From Brachionus manjavacas (lineage: Eukaryota > Rotifera > Eurotatoria > Ploima > Brachionidae), in assembly GCA_019054805.1 (NCBI GenBank), contig JAHQIY010000021.1, positions 310,001 to 374,000 on the forward strand: DNA of 64,000 bases, read 5' to 3'. Numbering within the stretch: position 1 is the stretch's first letter; each line of letters begins with the position of its first letter. The notes under the pieces were generated by a model. The model saw only the letters and a list, made by a program, of their open reading frames with translations. It made no database searches and was not told where the DNA came from. The position numbers and the translations under genes were made by a program. Of the stretch, positions 8,232 through 18,754 are shown in pieces.

Positions 8232-10071
8232 TTATTACGGAATAAATAAGCGTTTGTTTATAGCTTTATTAATAAAGCTTAGCTTGTTTTTTACCCTAGT
8301 AATTAGAATGTTTTATTTACAAATTAAAGAAGGCTTTTATTTTTCGCAATTAGCAGACAGAAACCGTACATCTTTAGTGCCAATTATACCAAAACGTGGT
8401 GCTATATACGATTATTTAGGCAACGAAATTGCCGGCAACGGTTTTTTTTGGCAAGCCGTTATTATAAAAGCCGAAATTAAACAAAAATTAGAAGTTTTTA
8501 TTAATAATATAGATGCTTTACTTTATTTAACTAAGCAAGATAAAGAACGCATAATTAAAGAATACAAAACGCATCCATCTTACTACCCTATTACCATAAA
8601 AGACGACCTAAGCGATAGCGAAGCCGCCGCACTAGAAGTTTTTACACAAAACTTACCAGGTGTATTTTTACGCCCCGTGTATAAACGCACTTATAATTAT
8701 GGCGAGGTTATGTCTCATTTAATTGGTTATGTTTCTGCTAGCGATGATTTGCGTAAAACCAGCGGTGTAGCAAACTGGTTTTTAGGAAAAACCGGTATTG
8801 AAGTAGCTATGGATAGCTTTTTAAAAGGTGATCTTGGTTTTTTTAAATACGAAGTTAACGCCTACGGCAAAATTGTTAGACGCCTAGAACAACAAAAAGC
8901 CACAGCCGGCAACAACTTAGCTTTAACCATTAATGTTAAAATTCAGCAAAAAGTTTACCAGTTGTTATCTAACCATTACAGTGCATCTGCAGTAGTTAGC
9001 GATATTACCAATGGTAATATTATAGCGTTATGCTCTTACCCTAGCTTTAACCCTGCTTTGTTTATAAATGGTATTTCTAACACCACATGGAACGAACTAA
9101 TAACCGACGATAAAGCCCCGCTAAACAACAAACCACTTTTAGGGTTGTATCAACCGGGGTCTACCATTAAAGCCATAATAGCATTAAAAGCCTTGCAAAT
9201 GGGTATTATAACCGAAGATACCGTGGTAGATTGCTCTGGGGCTTTAAAAGTTGGCAGAGACACTTTTCATTGTTGGAAACTCGCCGGCCACGGTAAAATG
9301 AATGTGTTTGATGCACTATCGCAATCTTGCGATGTATTTTTTTACGAACTAGCAAAGCAAATAAACGCCACAGATTTAAACAATGTAGGTAAAGATTTTG
9401 GCTTGGCACAAAAACAATTAAGCATTTTTTATAGCGAAAGCCAAGGTAGCCTGCTACCAACCAGCAACATTACTTTAGGCGATTTAATAGTTTTTGCCAT
9501 AGGGCAAGGCAGGTGGACAGTAACCCCTATTCAACTTAACAGAATGATTGCAGATATTGCTAGCAACGGGCAACACTACGCCTTTAATTTACTAAAAAAT
9601 ATAGAGTACGAAAATAAAGTTATTTACCCTAAAAGCAGTGTAAAAAAACAAAATTTAAATTATCAATCTAAATATTTTGATATTGTTAAAGCTGCATTGC
9701 TAGATGCCGTAATTGGGCCAAAAGGCACCGCTAAATTTGCCAATACTAACGATGATACTTGGCAATTAGCAGGTAAAAGTGGCACTACCCAAGTACGCCG
9801 CATAACCCTAGAAGAACGCCAAAAAAACGGCGGAAGAGCAATATCTAACCACCTACTACCATGGAACCTAAGAGACCACGCTTTATTTGTAGGTTTTGCC
9901 CCATACCACAACCCATTATACGCTATTACCGTTGTGGTAGACCACGGTGGCAGTGGCGGTGCTATAGCAGGCGTTATAGCTAAAGAAATTGCATTACTAT
10001 TAAAGCAAGAACACGCAGGCTATGTGGCAGAGCAAACTAAAGTTAACAATATTATTAAAAATATAGGCTAA
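8221..10071 (+). CDS. mrdA: Peptidoglycan D,D-transpeptidase PBP2
   Basis: Class B penicillin-binding protein of the elongasome, cross-linking new glycan strands outside the inner membrane. It has an N-terminal membrane anchor (about residues 12-32), the pedestal domain, and a transpeptidase domain with active-site Ser314 (STIK), SCD at 369-371 and KSG at 519-521, the latter in place of the more usual KTG. Length 616 is normal. It overlaps mreD by 11 nt and is followed 5 nt later by rodA, its glycosyltransferase partner. Confidence 0.96.
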   Translation: MHNNYYGINKRLFIALLIKLSLFFTLVIRMFYLQIKEGFYFSQLADRNRTSLVPIIPKRGAIYDYLGNEIAGNGFFWQAVIIKAEIKQKLEVFINNIDALLYLTKQDKERIIKEYKTHPSYYPITIKDDLSDSEAAALEVFTQNLPGVFLRPVYKRTYNYGEVMSHLIGYVSASDDLRKTSGVANWFLGKTGIEVAMDSFLKGDLGFFKYEVNAYGKIVRRLEQQKATAGNNLALTINVKIQQKVYQLLSNHYSASAVVSDITNGNIIALCSYPSFNPALFINGISNTTWNELITDDKAPLNNKPLLGLYQPGSTIKAIIALKALQMGIITEDTVVDCSGALKVGRDTFHCWKLAGHGKMNVFDALSQSCDVFFYELAKQINATDLNNVGKDFGLAQKQLSIFYSESQGSLLPTSNITLGDLIVFAIGQGRWTVTPIQLNRMIADIASNGQHYAFNLLKNIEYENKVIYPKSSVKKQNLNYQSKYFDIVKAALLDAVIGPKGTAKFANTNDDTWQLAGKSGTTQVRRITLEERQKNGGRAISNHLLPWNLRDHALFVGFAPYHNPLYAITVVVDHGGSGGAIAGVIAKEIALLLKQEHAGYVAEQTKVNNIIKNIG

Positions 10072-10076
10072 TACTT

Positions 10077-11204
10077 ATGGTTAACAAACAATTATACGAA
10101 CTTAACAACAAAAACATAAAAATTATTTATGTTACCTTAGGTTTTTTGTTTTTTATTGGCTTTTTAATGCAGTATTCTTCTAGCGGAGGAGAGTTTGGCT
10201 ATTACGCATACTCGTACTTAATTAAATTAGTAATTGGCTTAATAATATTATATTTATTTAGTAAGCTAAATTTACAATTTGTGTACACAGTTACCCCTTA
10301 TGTATATTGGGGAACATTGTTTTTGCTGGCTTTAGTACCTTTAATTGGCGAAACCAGACTAGGAGCCCAACGCTGGATAAACGTTGGCGGTTTAGGTATA
10401 CTGTATTTTCAACCGTCTGAAGTTATGAAAATAGCTTTAGTTTTAATGTTATCTAGGCATTTTCATAAATTTAATATTTCATCTATTGGTAAATTTAGAT
10501 TTTATATTTTACCAATTTTATTTAGCATTATGCCGTTTTTGCTAATTGTGGTGCAACCAGATTTAGGTACGGCTTTAATTATTTTAATTGTGGCTTGTTT
10601 GTTTTTTTTTAATGGTGGCTTTAAAATTAAATACTTTGTAATGGTTGGCGTATTGGCTTTAATAACCGCCCCTATTATGTGGTTTAACTTTATGCACGAT
10701 TATCAAAAAAAACGTATTCTTACTTTTTTAGACCCCACTAAAGATAGCCGAGGTTCTGGCTACCATATTATACAATCTAAAATAGCTATTGGGGCAGGCG
10801 GTTTTTCTGGGGCAGGTTATTTAAACGGTACACAAGGACAATTAGACTTTTTGCCAGAAAAACATTCGGACTTTATTTTTACATTATATGCCGAAGAATT
10901 TGGGTTTTTAGGCGTAATGTTTTTAATTTTACTATATTCGGTATTAATACTAATGTTATATAATATTGCAGCTAACAGTTATTATTTATTTAATAAGTTT
11001 TTAGCTTCGGGCTCGGCGGCTATAATATTTATTTATACTTTTATTAATATAGGTATGGTTAGCGGTTTGTTGCCTGTGGTTGGCGTGCCTTTGCCGTTTT
11101 TATCTTTTGGTGGAACATCGTTAGTTACTTTAATGATTTTACTAGGGCTTACAATTAATGTGGCTAAAAACGAAGGTAAAGACCATATAGATACAAATCA
11201 ATAA
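10077..11204 (+). CDS. rodA: Peptidoglycan glycosyltransferase RodA (SEDS family)
   Basis: A polytopic SEDS protein of 375 residues with about ten membrane helices. It polymerises lipid II together with PBP2. Family landmarks are RLGAQRWIN near residue 96, VQPDLGTALI, the large extracytoplasmic loop containing PEKHSDFIFTLYAEEFGF, and the C-terminal GLLPVVGVPLPFLSFGGTSLV. Last gene of the mre operon, 5 nt after mrdA. It converges with the M16 peptidase genes, and no strong terminator was found between them. Confidence 0.96.
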   Translation: MVNKQLYELNNKNIKIIYVTLGFLFFIGFLMQYSSSGGEFGYYAYSYLIKLVIGLIILYLFSKLNLQFVYTVTPYVYWGTLFLLALVPLIGETRLGAQRWINVGGLGILYFQPSEVMKIALVLMLSRHFHKFNISSIGKFRFYILPILFSIMPFLLIVVQPDLGTALIILIVACLFFFNGGFKIKYFVMVGVLALITAPIMWFNFMHDYQKKRILTFLDPTKDSRGSGYHIIQSKIAIGAGGFSGAGYLNGTQGQLDFLPEKHSDFIFTLYAEEFGFLGVMFLILLYSVLILMLYNIAANSYYLFNKFLASGSAAIIFIYTFINIGMVSGLLPVVGVPLPFLSFGGTSLVTLMILLGLTINVAKNEGKDHIDTNQ

Positions 11205-11247
11205 ACTTACAAACTTTGCTTATATATAAACCCACTACTAGTACTAA

Positions 11248-12597
11248 CTACTGTGCAGGCACGGTTTTTAATATTAAAAACTTATTGGTGTTAATGGTTT
11301 TTAAAGCATCCATAATTTCTTGCTTATTAGTGGTAAATTCTGCAGAATAATCTGTAAAACTATGTTTATTTTGCAACAATCCACTTAAAAAGCTAGCAAT
11401 ATTGCTGTTGTTGTTTACATGTTGTATGTGGCGTAGTTCCATCCATTTTAATGTGGTTTGTATATTTTTATTGGTAAAATTACCCGCAAACACTTTTTGC
11501 ATGGTTTGTATGGTTAAATTTATAGCTTTATCTATATTTTGTGGGCTAGATGCTAAAGTTACATACCAAAAAGTAGTTTGTTTGGTTTCTTGTATATGCG
11601 AACCTATATAATATACTAAACCTTGTTTGTTTCTAACTTCGTTTAATAAAACGGCTTCTGGCATTTCGCCTAAATAATAGTTAAGTACGCTTATTAACCA
11701 TAGTTCGTGCTCTTTGTCTACGTCTGGGGCTTCAAACGCAATTAAAGCACTAGATTGTACTAAGTTATTTTTTGGTATTGCAATAGTTTGGTTAGTAATA
11801 TTTGGGTAATAAACCACTTTAGCGTTGTTGGGTTTTTCTTGCAACGGTTTTTTAGGTAAATTTACTAAAGTATTGCTTATTAAACCTGTGGCTTCTTGGC
11901 TAGTAATATTACCGCTTATACCTATAAATACGTTGTTGTAATCTATATATTTATTTTTGTAATTTTGTAAGTTAGTTAGGCTAACTTGCTGTATGTTTTT
12001 GGCATTACGCACAATATAAGTGTTGCCGTACATGGTGGTTAAAGCTTTAGCGTTAAGTAAATCCCAATCTGCATTATTGCTGGTTTTTAAATCTACTAGC
12101 AGGTTTTGTTTTACTATATTTAGTGCTGTGGCATTAATGGTTGGGTTGTTTAACGCCATGTTTAGCAAGTTAAATATAGCAACTTTATTACTGCCTAAGC
12201 CTTGTATATTAATGTTTATATTGTTGTTATAATAAGTAACACTATAGCGCAAAGTATTTTGGGTTAAATAGCTTGTAAGTTGGCTAGGTAACATATTACC
12301 TACCGATAATTGCAACATACCAGCATATACTTGGGCTATTAGCGATTCTTGTTGTTCTGCAAAAGGTATATCTACATCTACTACTACTACATTGTTGCTG
12401 GTATTGGTATAAACCGCTAAATTATTATTTATTTTATTAGAATTATTAACTATGTAAGCACGGTTATATTTAATTTTAATTTCTTGTATGGGTTTTAAAT
12501 TTATAAATAAAACTAAGGCAAAAACCACTGCTACCACCAATACTACATAAATAGATAATTTATAAATAAAAGTATTGCTTTGAATTAAATTGTTCAT
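11248..12597 (-). CDS. M16 peptidase-like protein, catalytically inactive subunit
   Basis: A 449-residue M16-fold protein with an N-terminal membrane anchor (about residues 13-32). The zinc motif HxxEH is missing from the N-terminal half. The C-terminal half keeps the RNKQGLVYYIGSH segment, which matches the substrate-binding Arg-Tyr region of inactive M16 subunits. It lies 9 nt downstream of an active M16 gene. By analogy with mitochondrial processing peptidase and bacterial M16 pairs, it probably forms a heterodimer with that gene product. The substrate is unknown; a periplasmic location is likely. Confidence 0.85.
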   Translation of the reverse strand: MNNLIQSNTFIYKLSIYVVLVVAVVFALVLFINLKPIQEIKIKYNRAYIVNNSNKINNNLAVYTNTSNNVVVVDVDIPFAEQQESLIAQVYAGMLQLSVGNMLPSQLTSYLTQNTLRYSVTYYNNNININIQGLGSNKVAIFNLLNMALNNPTINATALNIVKQNLLVDLKTSNNADWDLLNAKALTTMYGNTYIVRNAKNIQQVSLTNLQNYKNKYIDYNNVFIGISGNITSQEATGLISNTLVNLPKKPLQEKPNNAKVVYYPNITNQTIAIPKNNLVQSSALIAFEAPDVDKEHELWLISVLNYYLGEMPEAVLLNEVRNKQGLVYYIGSHIQETKQTTFWYVTLASSPQNIDKAINLTIQTMQKVFAGNFTNKNIQTTLKWMELRHIQHVNNNSNIASFLSGLLQNKHSFTDYSAEFTTNKQEIMDALKTINTNKFLILKTVPAQ

Positions 12598-12605
12598 ATT
12601 AAAAA

Positions 12606-13925
12606 CTATTTATAAGTTGCTATTGATGTTATAGATTTACCACTTAATATTAAATTTAAAGTGTTATTAACCTGTTGTGCGGTTATGTTTTGTAATTGAT
12701 TGTACGCATTGTTTATTTGGCTTACCGATACCCCTAGTGCTAACCAATGAGCAATATTTATAGCAAAATCGTGTTCGTTTTCTTTAGAAAATTCTAACTC
12801 TGCTAGTATATTTTTTACTGCAGTATTTACTTGTTGTTGGGTAATAATATTATTTTTATATAAATTAAGGCTAGCGTTAAATTGTTGCAATAATAAATTA
12901 GTGTTACTGTTGTTATTAGGTAGTGTGTAAATATCTATGGTAGAAGTACCTTTGCGGTTAAAATAATAATCAAATCCTATATCGTTGGCTAGGTTATTTT
13001 TACGCACTAAGTTATAGTACAAAGTATTGTTTTTAGAATTAAAAATATGTTGCAAAATATAAACAGATAAACTAACTTGCTTATTGGGCGATGTATCTGA
13101 AACAAAAGAAGGAGCTAAAAAAGATTTAACTATTAGGTTTTGCTGTATTTTGCTACTGCTATAGTTAATATTAATATCTGCAAGTAATGGTTCTTGGTAA
13201 AGTTTTGGGTTACTGGTGTTAGAATACAAACTAGATATACTACCAAATTTACGCTTAACTAAAGCCTTAGCTTGCTTTAAATTAAAACCACCTATAATTA
13301 CCACGGTTGCGTTGTTGGGTGTGTACCATTTTTGGTAAAAATTTTTAACATCTTGCTGTGTAATTTGCTTAAAGGTATCTTTATAGCCAATAATACTGCG
13401 GGCGTAATTAGTGCTAAAAAACTTAGATTGCTCTACGGCTAAACTAAAATCGTAATATTGTTGATTTTGGTACATATTGCGTTCTTCTATAATTACGTTA
13501 ATTTCGTTTTGTATGGCTTGTTTATCTAGCTTTAAAAACTGCATTCTATCGGCTTCTATTTCTAGTAAATCGCTTAAATATGCCGAAATTGAAGTAGTAT
13601 GATAAATTGTAACATCAAAAGTAGTAAAGGCGTTGTATTCTGCACCAATATCATGAATTTTTTTTAAATATTTATCTTGCGAAAATTTATGCGTACCTAA
13701 AAACATCATGTGTTCTAGTAAATGTGCCAAGCCCTCTTTACCAGATTCTTCGTTTATAGAGCCCACACTATAAGCAACAGCAACTGTTACTTGTGGGCTT
13801 TTAGTTGGTATATAAACTGCTTGCAAACCGTTTTTAAAAGTTTGTGTATAAACATTGCTTAAATAGTTATTAGCATTTATAAAATTAAAAAATAATATAA
13901 AAACAGTTATATAAAGTTTTTTCAT
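12606..13925 (-). CDS. Periplasmic zinc peptidase, M16 family (active subunit)
   Basis: A 439-residue insulinase/pitrilysin-type protease. An N-terminal hydrophobic stretch (about residues 3-18) looks like a signal peptide. The inverted zinc motif is His68-Leu-Leu-Glu71-His72, and a downstream Glu in NVIIEERN (about 147-148) supplies the third ligand. It forms a pair with the inactive subunit downstream. A short lipoprotein gene precedes it by about 11 nt, and lspA and ileS lie further upstream, a common alphaproteobacterial order. Confidence 0.92.
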   Translation of the reverse strand: MKKLYITVFILFFNFINANNYLSNVYTQTFKNGLQAVYIPTKSPQVTVAVAYSVGSINEESGKEGLAHLLEHMMFLGTHKFSQDKYLKKIHDIGAEYNAFTTFDVTIYHTTSISAYLSDLLEIEADRMQFLKLDKQAIQNEINVIIEERNMYQNQQYYDFSLAVEQSKFFSTNYARSIIGYKDTFKQITQQDVKNFYQKWYTPNNATVVIIGGFNLKQAKALVKRKFGSISSLYSNTSNPKLYQEPLLADININYSSSKIQQNLIVKSFLAPSFVSDTSPNKQVSLSVYILQHIFNSKNNTLYYNLVRKNNLANDIGFDYYFNRKGTSTIDIYTLPNNNSNTNLLLQQFNASLNLYKNNIITQQQVNTAVKNILAELEFSKENEHDFAINIAHWLALGVSVSQINNAYNQLQNITAQQVNNTLNLILSGKSITSIATYK

Positions 13926-13936
13926 ATAAATAATGG

Positions 13937-14398
13937 TTATTGCTTATTAGCACTATTATTTACGTATTCTGCTTGCGTAGGTTGTAAATAATTGTTGTTG
14001 CTACCAAAAATTTTATTTATAAAGCTATTGCTTTTTTTAACTTCTGCTAGGGCTTCTTTATCTAAAATTTGTTTAATTTGCGGGTTGGCTTTGTTGGTAA
14101 CCGCTAAGTTTAAAAAAGCTTGGTCTTGGCTATTTAAATTTGTAACTGTGTTGTTGGTTTGGTTGGCAAACAATAGTTCTGAAACTGTTTTGTTATTATT
14201 GCGTAGCACTCTGCGTTCGTTAGCAATTTCTGGTACCGATAAATAATAAACCGGAGGCAAAGCCAAAGGCTGTTGCACATTAATAGTAAATGGGTCTAGT
14301 TCTTTTTTATTAACGTTAAAAGTTTTAGAAGAACACGCCGTAGCCACAACTAGTAATAAAAATAATACCGTTAATTTAAATTTTGTTAATAAAGCCAC
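13937..14398 (-). CDS. DUF3035 (BamF-like) lipoprotein
   Basis: A 153-residue protein whose N-terminal hydrophobic helix ends in VATACSS, a lipobox with the modified Cys at about residue 22. The following ELDPFTINVQQPLALPPVYYL segment matches the DUF3035 pattern, normally written as APDEFAVxxRxPLxxPPxxxL. In Caulobacter this family member, BamF, associates with the outer-membrane beta-barrel assembly complex. It lies directly between lspA, whose product processes lipoproteins, and the M16 pair. Family assignment is good; the BAM role here is inference. Confidence 0.78.
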   Translation of the reverse strand: MALLTKFKLTVLFLLLVVATACSSKTFNVNKKELDPFTINVQQPLALPPVYYLSVPEIANERRVLRNNNKTVSELLFANQTNNTVTNLNSQDQAFLNLAVTNKANPQIKQILDKEALAEVKKSNSFINKIFGSNNNYLQPTQAEYVNNSANKQ

Positions 14399-14463
14399 TA
14401 TTTGTACCTATTTTTTGTTTAATATTTATAATTTTAAAAATCTACTTTGTTATTTTAACATAT

Positions 14464-14952
14464 TTATACGTTTTTAGTAAACAACATTTTATACACAATA
14501 ATTACTCCGCAAAAAGTAATGCAAATGTCTGCCACATTAAAAACCGGAAAGCTAAAAAATTTGTAGTGTACGTATAAAAAATCTATAACTGCATGTAGGC
14601 GTAGTCTGTCTATTAGGTTACCTAGGGCTCCGGCTATTAAAAAGCTTATGCTTAAATAAAACCATACACTAACTTTATTAAACATACCAATTAAAAACAC
14701 ACTAGCAACTACCATTGCACTAAAAGATAACAACGCAATTAACATAGGGTTTACGCCTGCTAAAAAACTAAAGCTTACGCCGGTGTTATAAACTAACACA
14801 AACGAAAAAAACGGAAATATTTGCACACCATTTAAAGGTTGTTGTAAAATATTAACGGCAATTAGTTTAGTGGCTTGGTCTAGCATTAAAAATATAACCA
14901 CTAAAGTTAATATAACCATATAGTTTTTTAGTACTAAACTTTTAAGCTTCAT
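14464..14952 (-). CDS. lspA: Lipoprotein signal peptidase (SPase II)
   Basis: A four-helix inner-membrane aspartyl protease of 162 residues that removes signal peptides from diacylated prolipoproteins. The conserved GNLIDR lies at 111-116. The catalytic dyad is Asp124 (VIDF) and Asp142 (FNVAD), with the family Asn in [10 protein letters not shown]. It overlaps the end of ileS by 11 nt. Its clients in this window probably include the DUF3035 lipoprotein just downstream and the acidic lipoprotein at 39080-40549. Confidence 0.95.
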   Translation of the reverse strand: MKLKSLVLKNYMVILTLVVIFLMLDQATKLIAVNILQQPLNGVQIFPFFSFVLVYNTGVSFSFLAGVNPMLIALLSFSAMVVASVFLIGMFNKVSVWFYLSISFLIAGALGNLIDRLRLHAVIDFLYVHYKFFSFPVFNVADICITFCGVIIVYKMLFTKNV

Positions 14953-17758
14953 GGTTTTCCTTTACTGCTTGGCTGCATCTGGTGCATAATACATTTTGGG
15001 TGTCTTGCATAGTGTTGTAGTAACGCCAACATCTACTGCATTTAGTGCCGGTATGTTTATTAAAAATTACAAATGTATTTTCTACTTCTGGCAAACTAAA
15101 AGCGTTTTGGGTGCTTTGGTTGGTGTATTCTTGTATATTTAAGTCCGAAACAATGCAAACATCTACAAAATTAACCTTGTTTAACACGGCAATATTGCTA
15201 GCAGATGTAAACAACGTAGGCAAGGCTTCTAACGAAGAACCAATAACCTTGTTGCTACGCTGAACCTCTAAACAACCGGTTACAACTTTTTTTACATCTT
15301 TAATAACGGCAAAATCGCTATTAATGGTAGCATTGTGCCATGTGGCATTAGCTTTAGTGTAATTATGTAACAAAGCTTGCCCTATTGGGGTATTGTATCT
15401 GGTAGCATAGGCTTCTTCCATAGTAAATGGAATAACCGGCAATAGCCATTTGCATAAGTATGTAAATAAAATATCCATAGCGGTTAGTGTGCTGTTAAAA
15501 CTGTGGCTAAGTGCAGAATTACAATACAAAATATCTTTTTTAATATCAAAGTAAAAAGCAGATAAATCATTAATAACAAAATTAAACAACTTATGCATAA
15601 ACTGTTGCATAGCAAAGGTGTTTTGCATGGTGTTTTCAAAATCTTGGTCTAAATCGTAAATAACGCTTAGTAACCATTTGTCTATGTATTCTAAATTATT
15701 ATAATCTACTGTTGTGTTAAAATACTGCAAGTTGCCTATTAAATATTTTAAAGTATTGCGTAATTTTTTGTATAGTTCGCCCTGTTGGATTAAAATATTT
15801 TTACCAATATTAACGTCTTCTAGGTAATTACTGCTGGCTACCCATAATCTTAAAATATCTACGCCGTAGTCTTTTATGGCTTGTTCTGCTGTTATACCAT
15901 TACCTGCAGATTTAGACATTTTAAACCCTCTATCATCTAACAAATAACCATGGGTAATAACTTTTTTAAACGGAGCTTGGTTAGATAGCAAAATAGACAT
16001 AATTAAAGAAGATTGAAACCACCCTCTGTGTTGATCTGACCCTTCTAAGTACACATCTGCTGGATATTGCAAGCCAAAGTTTGTATCTTGCAATACAAAT
16101 TGCTGTGTTAAGCCAGATTCTAACCAAACGTCTAAAATATCGTACACTATGTTGTAATCGTTGGCGTTGTAGCCTAACTGGGTTATAAAGTCTGCTGGAT
16201 TTTGATTAAACCAAATATCGCAACCATGTTGTTTAAAAGCGTTTACAATGTTGCTAAACAGGGTATCGTCTATTAATGGTTGTTTAGTTTGTTTGTTAAC
16301 AAACAATGCAATTGGCACGCCCCATGCTCTTTGTCTGGATATTGTCCAATCTGGGCGATTTTGCAACATAGTTTTTAAACGGTTTTTACTAATTTTAGGG
16401 TAAAAATCTACATTATCTAAAGCTTGTATTGCACGTTCTCTGGCGTTATTTGCACTTAAGCTTATAAACCATTGTGTAGTTAACCTTGTTATAACTGGTG
16501 CTTTAGATCTCCACGAATGGGGGTAACTATGGTTATAACTGTTAATTGCAAAAAAGTTATTATTAATTTTTAAATTTTCAAAAATACTAGGTGCCACTTT
16601 ATTTATAAACATACCTGCAAAAATAGGAGTATCTGGCGTATACATACCGTTGTCTTCTACTAGTTCTTTAGGTTTAATGTTGTGCTGTTTGCATAAATAA
16701 AAGTCGTCTTGTCCGTGGCTTGGGGCAATGTGCACAATACCTGTACCTGTAGATGTTTCTACAAAATCTGCCGGTAACAACGGCACGGTAAAATTATAAC
16801 CTAAACTAAACAAGCAATGCTTGGCTTGGGCGTTAGGCAAGCCTGTGCTGGTATCTAACAAATTAACGGCTTTAATGTTGCTAACTGCTAAAAAACTTTC
16901 TAGTAAATCTTTGGCTACAACAAAGGTTGTGTTTAGCTCGCTACCTTCTTCGTCTATTATTTGGGTTACTTTATACAAACCATACTCTACGTTTTTACCG
17001 TAGGCTAAGGCTTGGTTTGCAGGTAGTGTCCATGGGGTGGTTGTCCAGATTATAACTTTAGCACCAATCCAGTTTTCTTTAGCAAATTCTGTTAGTTCAA
17101 ACCCTGCATAAACCGATTGCGTAACAATATCTTTATATTCTACTTCGGCTTCAGCAAGTGCGGTTTGCTCTACAGTAGACCAAGTAATTGGGCGTTTATC
17201 TTGATACAAATAACCCTGCTTAACCAATTTAAACAAGCTTTGTATAATGGTTGCTTCGGCTTGTTTATGTTTAGTGGTGTAGCTTTTGCTGTAATCTGCC
17301 AATACACCTAGTGCGGTAAATTCTTTGGTTTGTTGGTTTATCCAAAAATCGGCAAAATCTGCACATTCGTTACGCAATACATTAATATCTACTTCAGATT
17401 TTTTAATATTTTTTGCTTTGTATTTTTCTTCTATTTTCCATTCTATAGGCAAGCCGTGGCAATCCCACCCTAAAATAAAAGGAGCATTATGCCCTAGCAT
17501 CCAATTGCCTTTTACTATAATATCTTTTAATACTTTGTTTAAAACATGGCCTAAATGAATATTACCATTGGCATACGGAGGGCCATCGTGCAGAATAAAA
17601 GTTTTATTATTTTTATTTTTGTTAATAACTTTATTGTAAGTGTTGTTGTTTTGCCACGCTTGTAATACACTGGTTTGCAAATTTGCAAAATTTACTTTTA
17701 TACCAAAACTGGTTTTTGGTAGCCTAACGCTAGTGTTGGTTTTGTTTTCTGTGTTCAT
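14942..17758 (-). CDS. ileS: Isoleucyl-tRNA synthetase
   Basis: Class I aminoacyl-tRNA synthetase of 938 residues. The HIGH-type motif appears in [12 protein letters not shown] (about residues 59-70) and the KMSKS loop in FKMSKSAGN. The editing (CP1) domain lies between, with [15 protein letters not shown]-terminal zinc finger has CSRCW and CTRC, the pattern of the bacterial type. Full length. The ileS-lspA overlap is common in proteobacteria. ribF lies upstream on the same strand, about 30 nt away. Confidence 0.97.
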   Translation of the reverse strand: MNTENKTNTSVRLPKTSFGIKVNFANLQTSVLQAWQNNNTYNKVINKNKNNKTFILHDGPPYANGNIHLGHVLNKVLKDIIVKGNWMLGHNAPFILGWDCHGLPIEWKIEEKYKAKNIKKSEVDINVLRNECADFADFWINQQTKEFTALGVLADYSKSYTTKHKQAEATIIQSLFKLVKQGYLYQDKRPITWSTVEQTALAEAEVEYKDIVTQSVYAGFELTEFAKENWIGAKVIIWTTTPWTLPANQALAYGKNVEYGLYKVTQIIDEEGSELNTTFVVAKDLLESFLAVSNIKAVNLLDTSTGLPNAQAKHCLFSLGYNFTVPLLPADFVETSTGTGIVHIAPSHGQDDFYLCKQHNIKPKELVEDNGMYTPDTPIFAGMFINKVAPSIFENLKINNNFFAINSYNHSYPHSWRSKAPVITRLTTQWFISLSANNARERAIQALDNVDFYPKISKNRLKTMLQNRPDWTISRQRAWGVPIALFVNKQTKQPLIDDTLFSNIVNAFKQHGCDIWFNQNPADFITQLGYNANDYNIVYDILDVWLESGLTQQFVLQDTNFGLQYPADVYLEGSDQHRGWFQSSLIMSILLSNQAPFKKVITHGYLLDDRGFKMSKSAGNGITAEQAIKDYGVDILRLWVASSNYLEDVNIGKNILIQQGELYKKLRNTLKYLIGNLQYFNTTVDYNNLEYIDKWLLSVIYDLDQDFENTMQNTFAMQQFMHKLFNFVINDLSAFYFDIKKDILYCNSALSHSFNSTLTAMDILFTYLCKWLLPVIPFTMEEAYATRYNTPIGQALLHNYTKANATWHNATINSDFAVIKDVKKVVTGCLEVQRSNKVIGSSLEALPTLFTSASNIAVLNKVNFVDVCIVSDLNIQEYTNQSTQNAFSLPEVENTFVIFNKHTGTKCSRCWRYYNTMQDTQNVLCTRCSQAVKENHEA

Positions 17759-17788
17759 ATGTTTTTATGCCAATATTATAAAAATTAC

Positions 17789-18724
17789 TTAAATATTAAA
17801 AAAATGTTTAACTTCTGCTACATCTTTTGTAATTTGCAACTTTAAATCATCTAACGATGCAAACTTTACTTCTTCTCTAATATAACTGTAAAACTGTACA
17901 GTTATTAGCTGATTATAAATATCTTTATTAAAATTAAAGATATGATTTTCTAGCAAATAATTATTGCTATTGTTTACCGTTGGGCGGTTACCAAAATTAG
18001 TAATAGAAAAATACCAATTATTGTTAACTAAGGTTTTTGTGGCGTATACTCCTTTTTTTAATAAAGTGTTGTTTGCCATGCTTAAATTAGCAGTGTTAAA
18101 CCCTATGGTTCTGCCTAATTGGTTGCCTTTAATTACCGGCAATGTAACTGCAAAGTTTTTACCTAACGCTAAATTTGCGTTGGTAATATCGCCATTACTT
18201 AGGTATTTTCTTATATTGCTAGAAGAAACCCTAACATTATTTTGCAACTTAATATATTCTACCACTTGCAATATAATATTAAAAGTTTTTAATTGGTTTT
18301 GCAAGTTATTACTACAAAGTAAATCGCAACCCATTTTAAAATCTTGCCCTATAAACATTTGTGTTGTGTTTAAAGCTTGCACTAAAAACTGTGCAATAAA
18401 TTGTTGCCCTGTTAGTTGGCAAAAATTAGCAAAATCTAGTACAAAAATATAGTCTACATTAAATTTAGATATAGCCTCTATTTTTTCTGCTACAGTAAAA
18501 ATCTCTATATTTTCTGCTTTTTTAAACCACACTTTAGGGTGTACGTTAAACAAAACTACCGCACTGTAATTATTACTATTATTAGCACAATTAATAGTGT
18601 GGTTAATTAGGTTGGCGTGGCCTATGTGCACGCCATCAAAATTACCAATGGTTAAGCAAACTGGTTTTTTTAGTTGTAAACTTTGGGCTTTACTAGCAGA
18701 TTCAACATAAATTACTTGTGTCAT
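17789..18724 (-). CDS. ribF: Bifunctional riboflavin kinase / FAD synthetase RibF
   Basis: Converts riboflavin to FMN and then FAD. The N-terminal adenylyltransferase half has TIGNFDGVHIGH (about residues 26-37) and SSSNIRKYLSNGDI. The C-terminal kinase half has GNQLGRTIGFNTANL. In most RibF proteins that last site reads PTAN; here the Pro is Asn, while the Thr and Asn ligands are kept. Length 311 is normal. It precedes ileS, as in many proteobacteria. Confidence 0.93.
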   Translation of the reverse strand: MTQVIYVESASKAQSLQLKKPVCLTIGNFDGVHIGHANLINHTINCANNSNNYSAVVLFNVHPKVWFKKAENIEIFTVAEKIEAISKFNVDYIFVLDFANFCQLTGQQFIAQFLVQALNTTQMFIGQDFKMGCDLLCSNNLQNQLKTFNIILQVVEYIKLQNNVRVSSSNIRKYLSNGDITNANLALGKNFAVTLPVIKGNQLGRTIGFNTANLSMANNTLLKKGVYATKTLVNNNWYFSITNFGNRPTVNNSNNYLLENHIFNFNKDIYNQLITVQFYSYIREEVKFASLDDLKLQITKDVAEVKHFFNI

Positions 18725-18754
18725 TATATATAAAAATACAATTTAATATTAAAC

